Shown here: piece by piece, positions 59,701-64,000 of the stretch | Position numbering within the stretch: the stretch's first letter is position 1 | How the letters are laid out: every line of letters begins with the position of its first letter | NCBI RefSeq assembly: GCF_024586455.1 | Contig: NC_065919.1 | Coordinates: forward strand, 32,526,839-32,590,838 | Direction: 5' to 3' | Length of the DNA: 64,000 nt | Source: Bactrocera neohumeralis | Lineage: Eukaryota > Arthropoda > Insecta > Diptera > Tephritidae | Position numbers and translations under genes: made by a program | Notes under the pieces: generated by a model | What the model was told of the DNA's origin: nothing | The model's database searches: none | What the model saw: the letters and a program-made list of their open reading frames with translations, nothing else

Positions 59701-62700
59701 AAGCTAGCTGATTGGTCCCAGAGGAACCGATAGCACTATTCATTATATTTATTAATCACGATGATTAGCACCAACAACTCTTTTGAAACAAGATAGCAAT
59801 TATTAGTAATTTATCTGCAATTGCAACATAGTGAATATTTAAAGTACACTGATTTAGATTCCGCCGGAATTGGGCACTGACTTTCTTTTCTTTGTTACAA
59901 AATTTACAATAACTCATATTATAGAGTAAATGATTCAGCTTTTCCGTATGTGTGAGTTTTAGTTTAGTATTGGAGAGCATGACAAAAACACGCGAATAAC
60001 AGGTTAGCAAAGGTTTCCTTTATTATGCAGCAAAAGTGTAAACAGGTATTTTCACATTTAGGTAGAGGACAGGAGCCACTGGTTTTGCAATATTTATCAA
60101 GCATATATATAAAATTTATGCATATGAAATATGTACGTATATACATAACTATTCGAGCAATTTCACTTAATCACTATGTATTGATGCACAATAACTCTCC
60201 AAAACTTGATTTTTATTTCTATAAACGTTTTGCAAAGATTTTAAATAATTTTTGGTTTTTTAAATTTGTTGTATCGTAAGCAGATTTCACATTCACTTTT
60301 CTTCTACTAATCATTTAAATAAGTTACAAATCATTAATTTCTTTTGTGCAAAAGCATTTCAATCACACTATCGTCGTTGAAATAAAAACTCTCTGCCAAT
60401 AGTGGTACCACGTTAACGTGCATGGATGCCAATCAAAAGGCATGAACACAGCAATATTAAGGAAAAAGTACAGATCCCAATGTTACAATACAGGTAGATA
60501 CTATTCCACTGCAATGCAACCCGCTTCGCACCACACCTTACATTTTTCGACGGTGCTTTACAATTTGTCCGCTGATTACAACCGTTCGCGATGAAATCTC
60601 ACATGCTTTTGAAGCTACAAATGGTCTCATGCAAGCGTCTGAATAATGAATTAAAGTTGCTCAAGTGCTACAGACGCGAACACACTCAACCGAAATGTTA
60701 AACTACCTGCGACTCGATTTGCTCTCAGACACATTCCAGCGAAGTTGGCGAGCACAAGTGACGAAAACCAAAAAGGTTCGTATGGAGAACGCTTAAGCCA
60801 TTGCTTCCTCTGAATAATTTACTTCGAATTCGAATCGACTGGCTAAGACTGAGTTCGGCTACAAAACTGCAAAATTGCTACTGAATAAAGCAACGGCAAA
60901 TAGTACACAGTGACAAAAGTGCTCTATATTTCATGTGAAATTTTGACATAATGTATGAAAATTTTATTTAAAAAGTACGGTTGTAAAAACATGTCGAACT
61001 GGAAAAATATTTCCGGCTTTTTGTTTCGTGTCAAGAACTCGGGCAGCTTAATAAAGACCTGATTAGTTTTTGCATTATTCAAAATAAACGTTGAACTACA
61101 ATAGAAAATATACTATCAGCAAAAAATATATATCTGACCTAACTTCTAAATGAAGAAATTCTTTGTGCTTTTTCGTAAAACAAAATAATATGATAAAATG
61201 CATTACAATTATTTCCGGCAAAATCGTTTTTTTTACCTACAATTCACAAAAATGTGAATATATTTTTCACCTCCAGAAAAGTTTTGGAGGAAACCTATGA
61301 GTGTTGTGGAGAAGGATTATACGTTATATTTTTTTACGCATTGTCAACAGCCAATATGTCTGTTATTTCAATGAAAATGAGAGGACGTATGTTATTCATA
61401 ACAGTGTATCTTTATGCTTGAAACTGGGCGAAAACCTGACCTGACCCCTATATAACTAAAATAAGAATTACTCAGCTGACTTTATTCAAAATAGATTGGT
61501 AACGGTATGTGAGGTACCTTAATGAAACCGTAAGAGCATTTAATAAGAATGTGGTATGTTAATTGTATATACATACAAGGTGCGTTCCAAAAGAAACAGG
61601 ACTCAAAAAAAAACAGAACAAATGATTTTTTCGGCAAAATCAATTTATTTTATTCAAAATAGTCTCCTTCTGCTTCAATACAGCTTTTTGCACGGTCCAA
61701 AAGCATGTCGAACGAGTGTTTTAGCTCGTTGGCCGGTATGGCCGCCATTATGCCGATGCAAGCCTTTGAATGGCCTCTACGTCCAAATGTTGGGTCAAAA
61801 TGCGATAAATCGATGTTTTGGAGATGTTCAATTCCATTTCCATGAATTTCAATGATGATTTCGGCTGATATTTGATGAATTCCGTCGTACGTGAATTTCC
61901 AGTGATCACGGATTTTGATTGGCCCTCACGATCACTTTGAAAACGTTGAAACCACTTTTAAAAACAAAAATTAATGTTGGCTCTTTGTTCGAAGCTCCTT
62001 TTCGCACCGATAACACAAACACACTGACACTTAAAACGCAATAACTTCACTTCCAATCAATGAAATGTCATGAAATTCTCACTGGACAATCAATAGAGAT
62101 AGCAGATTCTAACGCACTAGTTGACATATAGATGACGCCACCAGGCTTTAAGAAATCAGCCAAAGGCATTGGTGGCCTAAATATTTGTTATCTGGGTTCT
62201 TTGAAAGTTTCAAATTTCAACTAATTTTGGCCAAAAGATTAAATATCTAAAGGGCACTTGTGCAAAATTTAATCCCGATAAATTCATAGATGTTTGATTT
62301 GTATGCTGGCAATGATAAAATCAGATAGAATATAAAATTGTGTTATATGGAAAGTAGGCGTGATTGTTGTCCGATCTCGCCCATTTTCACACTGTATAAT
62401 AGGAATGGCAAAATAATCTCACAAAGCAAATTTTGATCAAATTGGTTCGGAAGTTCTTCAGATATAGCATTTTAGCTAAAGGTGGATGGTGCCATGCTCA
62501 TTGTCCAATTGCTACACCTGTTCAGATCCACGATCTTAGTTGCGAAGTTTACTACTTAAGGCAGATTTATTCAGTGGACAATCGCACTTACAGTATTTTC
62601 AACATAACCGTTTTATCGGAAGGGGACGTGGTTATTACCTTATATTACCCATTTTCATGGCGTATGAAGAACTATCAAAAAGATTTCTTCACAGAAAGTT

Positions 62701-64000
62701 TAGTTGAGTTAGACTCAGCGGTTTAGTAGATGTGTACATTAAATAATTTTGAAGGCGGGGCTACGCCCACTTTAAAAAAATGTCAGTCAAATAAAGAACA
62801 TTTTTGTAATCAGCATTATCATAAACTTCGATTAAATAAATCACATCCACGTATTTATTTTATTGATAATTGTTACCAACTACAGATTTTGTAGTGAACA
62901 AATTTCATGGATTCGCGTTCCTTTACGAGTAGAGAAAGTTCACAATAAGAAAAACACAAATCTGTATTCACAAATCCATGGGGAATGGCATTCACGCAAA
63001 GTTTACGCTAAATTAAATAAAAATTAGGTTTTTAAAAAGTATTACAATTACATATAATTAATACTCTCACTCTCAAGCCAAGCAAATAGACTCCGCTTAT
63101 ACAATTAATTGCCATCCTTACAGTTAATTTTACCGCACTTATCTCGTACAATATAACAACTTAAATTAAAATCAATTTTTGGGTATAATATTTGTTGTTA
63201 AAAGATAAAACAGTAGATGTTCTAAACCAAGTGTATCCCTTGCGTAACAAACCTTTGAGTTTCTTATGTTTGTCAGCTTATCTCTTGCTATATAGAGTAC
63301 TTTAGAAACATTGCAAATAATTAAATGTATTAAAAATCTTAATTTTTAGGCGATAATTTCTTTTCCTCTCTGCTACATGAAAGTCTGATACTTTATACAA
63401 AATAAAAATATATATTCCACAGAGTAAAAAGTTTTAAGTATCTACCATGTCATGGTATAGTTCACAGAAAAAAAGAGTCGCCTTAATATGAAGCACCCTA
63501 ATCTGCATCCTATATAAATAAAGACTTTTTCAAAGAAGAGTTTAGAGTCTTTAAACAACATAATTAATAAATTGATCTAAAAATTATATATTCTAACGCT
63601 TACAAGTGTATGATTTCAAAATTGTAAACTTCAAACAAAATTTGTTATAGTTTTATATCTCATAAAGAAAGTTGTGCACTTAACATAAATATATTTAAAG
63701 ATTCGTGGTCAAGTAAAATACTCTTGTTGTTTAATTTTGGTATGAAAAAAAATCGCTTAAATCTTGGTCTGCCTACCTTTTTCCTACGTCGATTGGACAT
63801 AGTGGAGTATGGGGAACCCCGTCCAGATGCATCATGTGTTTCAAATTTTTCCGAAAGTTCATTGTGAATGTAAGTTTTATCTTTGCCTTCCTTATTGCCA
63901 AGACTACGAGTCAGACTACTAGCCCGCGAGCGACTACTGTCACCATTTAAACGCTGCTTCTGTATTAAATACATTTCGTTTGCCAAACTTATTTCTGCGG
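32549..64000 (-). CDS. pyd: polychaetoid (ZO-1 homologue), multi-isoform gene extending past the window
   Basis: Membrane-associated guanylate kinase scaffold of adherens junctions; in flies it works with Canoe and Enabled in morphogenesis. Phase-consistent exons on the minus strand are: >64000-63777 or 59743-59666 (alternative N-termini), 54387-54218, 49117-47570, 47017-46429, then either 45482-44256 (stop) or 42978-42745, 42455-41896, 41811-41663 and 41599-41500. From there it goes to 40297-40090 plus 40027-39719 (stop) or to 37769-35650 plus 32772-32549 (stop). Counted from the 59743 start, these give 1203, 1314 or 1923 residues. Domains on that numbering: PDZ1 about 32-122, PDZ2 180-263, PDZ3 413-495, SH3 503-572, GUK about 627-785, ZU5 at the C-terminus. 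The isoform structure is inferred from phases, not transcripts. Confidence 0.94.
33710..35390 (-). repeat. Dispersed repeat (AAGTAAGGAAGGGCTAAGTTCG type), interrupted by mariner
   Basis: Read on the minus strand it starts ACAAGTAAGGAAGGGCTAAG at about 35388. It matches in pieces the plus-strand copy at 54546-55496 (shared blocks include GGGACAACTCACA-like, AAAGTGGGCTTGGCACC-like and TAGGCGTGGTT-like segments). No protein is encoded. The left limit is uncertain. Its sequence continues on both sides of the mariner at 34589-35081. Confidence 0.65.
34589..35081 (+). mobile_element. mariner-like element, internally deleted (493 bp)
   Basis: Perfect terminal inverted repeats of about 29 bp begin GGTTGTCAAAAAAGTC. 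TA abuts the left end only. A transposase N-terminus starts at 34725 (MEQNKEKMRNILQYYYDK). A frame change is followed by the helix-turn-helix region FQRFRSGV and VEDAPRSGRPVVE (34860-34930) and then SSSRSIGQELGMSHQ. The catalytic DDD part, about 800 bp in intact elements, is absent. It sits inside the dispersed repeat in a pyd intron. Confidence 0.88.
35650..37769 (-). CDS. pyd: pyd long-isoform exon: Pro-rich tail and first half of ZU5
   Basis: 2120-nt exon beginning C|GAA-ATG-GAG after the acceptor ATCTTTAG. It encodes MEPYEERFEGCYAMSPPPPPPG, a basic patch (PPHKTKKKSVLKSP), repeated PIYVSRKKE/PIYETKEE tyrosine motifs, acidic and Ser-rich stretches, and finally GGTLADAVWNVSLQIPPGAI with YFTVSDPRLGEAVGG, the start of ZU5. 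The donor is the unusual G|GTTTGT. The incoming phase accepts only exons ending two bases into a codon, which the 41599-41500 exon provides. An in-frame ATG near its start could also serve an internal promoter, but the acceptor-like sequence favours splicing. Confidence 0.9.
37770..39718. other. pyd: pyd intron / 3' UTR of the short isoform
   Basis: AT-rich. The minus strand reads AATAAA at about 39518, 200 bp beyond the -SISV stop, a candidate poly(A) signal for the short isoform. No other coding sequence is seen. Confidence 0.5.
39719..40027 (-). CDS. pyd: pyd terminal exon of short isoform, ending -SISV
   Basis: Starts after GTTAG with DSSSPRSPNGFFYSS in phase 0 and continues as a His/Gln/Asn/Gly-rich tail (GNNNNNCMQS, GYVGNHHYNGGSG). 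It ends IGKLTANQSISV with a TAA stop at 39719-39721. The last residues I-S-V fit a class II PDZ-ligand pattern, which is an inference. It is used only with exon 40297-40090. Confidence 0.88.
   Translation of the reverse strand, partial: DSSSPRSPNGFFYSSLAASHHHYSQQTPGSPGPGNNNNNCMQSTYSSGGNYVQQSQYSAPPVNGYVGNHHYNGGSGTGPYIAPHRGMPAPIGKLTANQSISV
40090..40297 (-). CDS. pyd: pyd exon specific to the short C-terminus
   Basis: Starts with C completing a Ser codon (KY-S|RNNSVTQADYNKLPKNPHL) after the acceptor CAATAG. It ends GQWESG before GTAAGT in phase 0. It contains the proline-rich motif KPVPPPKPKNYRPP, a likely SH3 or EVH1 ligand. Its phase-0 donor can feed exon 40027-39719 but not the long exon at 37769. 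Confidence 0.9.
41500..41811 (-). CDS. pyd: pyd exons 41811-41663 and 41599-41500 (shared linker before the C-terminal choice)
   Basis: The first exon reads SRPLPDGIGSKGVDYARTNHDHRN to ARNI. The second reads DSRNGQLHRPSNLGLENSPRK to TKTDYGKY, ending AG two bases into a codon. Both next acceptors (40297 and 37769) begin with C, so either choice makes Ser at this position. The intron between them is 63 bp. Confidence 0.9.
41896..42455 (-). CDS. pyd: pyd linker exon (Ser/Asn-rich)
   Basis: 560-nt exon opening VPYEHAVNSPLNVRQNIEA after the acceptor CCTAAG and following PPPYT. It continues through SSGGTLGRSAQDRLFGK and SYDSMSSYDSYN to VPNA-AG|GTAAGT. It is likely a disordered region between GUK and the C-terminal tail. 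Phase 0 in, phase 2 out. Confidence 0.88.
42745..42978 (-). CDS. pyd: pyd exon just after the GUK domain (default path)
   Basis: 78 codons, phase 0 at both ends: PIESLSDDFLFPMTTSRLSY, SSPESDLELSPGPSTS, KSSSDPSIATNQDNL, PPPYT. It directly follows WMSESK from exon 46429 when exon 45482-44256 is skipped. The wording is highly typical of fly Pyd. Confidence 0.92.
42979..44255. other. pyd: pyd intron with a MITE and a TATG/TACA microsatellite
   Basis: Non-coding, AT-rich. It holds the inverted-repeat element at 43791-43950 and a run of TACATACATACATATG/TATG repeats at about 44055-44100 of the type common in fly DNA. Confidence 0.6.
43791..43950. mobile_element. 160-bp MITE with 23-bp inverted repeats
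   Basis: ATGTGACCTGGTCTACGAAA on the left matches the right end in reverse complement with one mismatch (A/G) and runs on to AAGGG. A C-rich tract (CCCCCCTCCCCCCC) lies just inside the right arm. The flanks TAT/ATA are part of a TA-rich target, so a duplication cannot be separated. Non-coding; family unknown. Confidence 0.75.
44256..45482 (-). CDS. pyd: pyd alternative terminal exon after GUK (408 codons)
   Basis: Starts in phase 0 after the acceptor CCCATAG with FPESPNEVIFPPHIAPPCN, right where exon 46429 (WMSESK) ends. It stays open for 408 codons and stops after FGSSNERMA. The content is Asn/Ser-rich with no known domain. The length of open frame in AT-rich DNA and the exact phase match argue it is coding. 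Splicing into it would make a Pyd of about 1203 residues without the Pro-rich tail or ZU5. A strong internal donor (CCG|GTAAGA at 45265) exits in phase 1, which no neighbouring downstream acceptor except 41599 accepts. Confidence 0.72.
   Translation of the reverse strand, partial: FPESPNEVIFPPHIAPPCNFPCCRPTSSSVARCSIGRRNSFSLLTYQRSLTPPRPLPLRNEINYNSIPNTPAGKTKHQHCFYKVVPIIKPSSSMPGGLATKFSGMHFLNDINDEPLDKVTSQYHTSQPNLLSPSDELNQESSRSHNSMAIENITSAINGLSMINSCDGNLNNARSSGSICNASSRNIGRTPHTIEPRTTAYYYNELIHKPAIFDSKLNLLSDTKKEGNHTYEYFNSKTTDQSNTMQTSVEPVSLTSVDESVTSNNPLASQIGINNSHLIANSKPNKQIHMPASTTLTNNNGGNGKDNQNGNFEVSMPLTAHTVINSSKNILNNINKAEAQVEGSEIPTPAARNFSTLNPPSASSIKNSSPHSIHYHNFNKNSYCTNNKLRRISAESNNNFGSSNERMA
46429..47017 (-). 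CDS. pyd: pyd guanylate-kinase-like exon
   Basis: 589-nt exon: STQRRSKSLSRENWDDVVFADS, then GFVRPLVLFGPISDLAREKLAKDF, IVRLSNIRDIMDRGKHALLDI, FYPIVIFLKTDSKHVIKQL and EESWYRKLRDAIDLQQSGAVW. The ATP-binding P-loop of true guanylate kinases is not present (GPISDLAREK), as in ZO proteins, so the domain is a binding module. It ends WMSESK before GTAAGAGG in phase 0 and feeds two alternative exons. Confidence 0.94.
47570..49117 (-). CDS. pyd: pyd exon for end of PDZ1, PDZ2, PDZ3 and SH3
   Basis: 1548-nt exon. It completes PDZ1 (VNDRIISVNGVSLENVEYAT). It contains PDZ2 (PIKVTLSKGSKKDDYGIVLG ... LNLVVLRD), a spacer with PPRPPPPR, PDZ3 (SVGIRLTGGNESGIFVTAV, APGDKILKVNDMDM) and an SH3 domain (FHIKTHFHCDN, FKAGDVFRVIDTLHNG, SWQVLKIG). 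It ends in a basic run RRRR across the splice. Both joins keep phase. Confidence 0.95.
49118..50139. other. pyd: pyd intron, no element recognised
   Basis: AT-rich intron sequence upstream of the PDZ exon with no repeat or coding signature that I can support. Confidence 0.4.
50155..50400. other. GC-rich island inside a pyd intron
   Basis: About 245 bp rich in GCGC and CpG (GGGCGCGAACGG, GTCGCGAGGCGCGCAC, GGGGGCGCCACG) within AT-rich DNA. It may be the 5' end of the hAT-related insertion whose transposase end lies at 51498-52244; some hAT elements start with GGGGCGCC-like termini. No open frame; function unknown. Confidence 0.5.
51080..51150 (+). pseudogene. tRNA-like relic with good A box
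   Basis: TGGTGTAATGG at 51086-51096 is a perfect match to the RNA polymerase III A box. GGATTCGAACC at about 51128 is close to a B box, and a T-run follows in the 3' flank. The acceptor and T stems do not pair properly, so I do not call a functional tRNA. It could be the head of a tRNA-derived SINE. Confidence 0.35.
51498..52244 (+). pseudogene. hAT transposase C-terminal fragment (ZMYM1-like), nested in pyd intron
   Basis: A 248-codon open frame on the strand opposite pyd. It has the hAT dimerisation signature TTATCERSFSKLKLIKSYLR followed by LANISILSIEKDTT and FDKIIDLFAEAKSRKVLF, the usual end of this transposase family. The N-terminal zinc finger and most of the catalytic region are absent upstream, so it is a truncated remnant. 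The uninterrupted frame suggests a fairly recent insertion. Confidence 0.82.
52245..54217. other. pyd: pyd intron, no element recognised
   Basis: AT-rich. It includes a short segment around 53735-53860 (CGAAACGCGGGCG to CCAGTGTGTTACG) with a base composition unlike its surroundings, but nothing I can assign. Confidence 0.35.
54218..54387 (-). CDS. pyd: pyd exon for first half of PDZ1
   Basis: 170-nt exon, the first common to both N-terminal variants: GDRTTWEYHTVSVTRVPGYG, FGIAVSGGRDNPHFANGDPS, VSDVLKGGPAEDRLQ. FGIAVSGG is the carboxylate-binding loop. The acceptor is TTTTTACAG and the donor CA|GTAAGTG. Phase 0 in, phase 2 out. Confidence 0.95.
54546..55496 (+). repeat. Dispersed repeat, plus-strand copy
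   Basis: Begins ACAAGTAAGGAAGGACTAAG and includes ACCGAACATTTTATACTC, GATACACTGTTATGAATAA, AAGTGGGCGTTGCCACGCCC and GGGCGAGGCCTCACCCACTT. It resembles the minus-strand copy at 33710-35390 and fragments at 61330-62790. It has no reading frame and is probably a non-autonomous element of uncertain class. Confidence 0.65.
55912..56075 (+). repeat. Two tandem ~93-bp units (TATTGGACCG ... GCCAGTGCAGAAA)
   Basis: TATTGGACCGACCAGGGTTA at 55912 recurs as TATTGGACCGATCGGTGTTA at 56005. Each unit continues through a GC-rich block (CCGAAGGTCGCTAGTGCAGAAA / CCGAAGACCGCCAGTGCAGAAA). A third, isolated unit is at 17161-17236. Confidence 0.7.
56300..59665. other. pyd: pyd intron between alternative first exon and PDZ1 exon
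   Basis: AT-rich sequence with many ACATACATATGTA tracts (57.2-57.8 kb). No exon or transposon was recognised. Confidence 0.4.
59666..59743 (-). CDS. pyd: pyd alternative first coding exon (MNSAIGSSG...)
   Basis: 26 codons from ATG at 59743-59741: MNSAIGSSGTNQLALPNNNF to RLDSQQ, then CAG|GTAACA. It ends in phase 0 and so joins GDRTTWEY of exon 54387 directly. It is short and has no known motif. It competes with the upstream exon ending at 63777, which leaves the same phase, implying separate promoters. Confidence 0.8.
59744..61300. promoter_or_regulatory. pyd: Region expected to hold the promoter and 5' UTR of the short N-terminal isoform
   Basis: Directly upstream of the alternative first exon. 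The block 60500-60910 is less AT-rich than its surroundings. On the minus strand it contains TCAGTC (60852-60847), a match to the fly initiator, with AGTAA at +28 resembling a downstream promoter element. This is a weak pattern match only. Confidence 0.25.
61330..62790. repeat. Fragments of the dispersed repeat, in two orientations, around a mariner relic
   Basis: About 61330-61560 resembles the 54.5-kb repeat in reverse orientation (CATAACAGTGTATCTTTATG, TATATAGGGGTCAGG in reverse). About 62200-62790 resembles it in forward orientation (GTGTTATATGGAAAGTAGGCG). The two arms therefore point in opposite directions around the transposon. Confidence 0.5.
61576..62150 (-). pseudogene. mariner/Tc1-superfamily transposase relic
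   Basis: Minus-strand remnants in order: FEQRANINFCFK (about 62000-61960), VQRF near 61945, LNISKTSIYRILTQHLDVEA (about 61830-61780), and the family C-terminus DMLLDRAKSCIEAEGDYFE (about 61715-61660). The central catalytic portion is deleted and frames shift. AAGGTGCGTTCCAAAAG at 61576 is a plausible terminal repeat; the other end is not clear. Confidence 0.78.
62791..63776. other. pyd: pyd intron, no element recognised
   Basis: AT-rich intron sequence between the edge exon and the repeat cluster. Confidence 0.4.
63777..64000 (-). CDS. pyd: pyd upstream exon (partial; runs off window)
   Basis: Open on the minus strand from the window edge: AEISLANEMYLIQKQRLNGD, SRSRASSLTRSLGN, YSTMSNRRRKK, ending AAG|GTAGGC in phase 0. 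It joins GDRTTWEY of PDZ1 in frame. It is Arg/Ser-rich with a possible basic tail. Whether the true exon start is at CCGCAG near the edge or further out cannot be seen. Confidence 0.85.

Noticed and set aside
1..64000. CRISPR arrays, rRNA genes, bacterial-type operons
   Set aside because: None seen; the window is a eukaryotic nuclear sequence with introns and insect transposons.

Overview
The window is nuclear DNA of a higher fly. It is AT-rich, split by spliceosomal introns, littered with short TACATACATATG runs, and packed with insect-type transposons. Protein similarity and the repeat set fit a true fruit fly (Tephritidae-like). That is an inference; the species cannot be named from sequence alone.

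Two host genes are present, both on the minus strand. (1) The ARMH3 (C10orf76) homologue at 8803-13623 is complete. Seven exons join in phase to a 685-residue armadillo-like helical protein tied to PI4KB/GBF1 function at the Golgi. (2) The ZO-1 homologue polychaetoid (pyd) fills 32549 to beyond 64000. It encodes PDZ-PDZ-PDZ-SH3-GUK, a low-complexity tail and a C-terminal ZU5. Two alternative N-terminal exons and three alternative C-termini can be read from splice phases: an early end after GUK, a short end in -SISV, and a long end with ZU5.

The left half is transposon terrain. Seven copies (A-G) of one RTE/BovB-like LINE lie at 1-2535 (+), 2787-5229 (-), 8037-8185 (-), 9453-10342 (+, inside an ARMH3 intron), 14026-16905 (+), 20471-23678 (+) and 29458-31879 (-). 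Several have readable target-site duplications. Other elements are a Helitron relic with an internal inversion (6.1-7.8 kb), two 3' ends of an I/LOA-like LINE, a PIF/Harbinger relic (17.4-18.3 kb), a Tc1-like element split by LINE copy F (20327-24292), a Jockey-like LINE (24.5-27.55 kb), and a 1.8-kb inverted-repeat element with a smaller one nested inside (27.6-29.4 kb).

The right half is pyd. Its introns hold a recurrent dispersed repeat, two mariner relics (one inserted in that repeat), a hAT transposase fragment, a 160-bp inverted-repeat MITE, a GC-rich island and a tRNA-like relic. The RTE family that saturates the left half is absent from pyd introns.

No rRNA gene, intact tRNA, CRISPR array or bacterial-type operon was seen. 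The most rewarding structures are the pyd alternative ends, the twin-priming-type 5' inversion of LINE copy G, and the nested Tc1/LINE composite.
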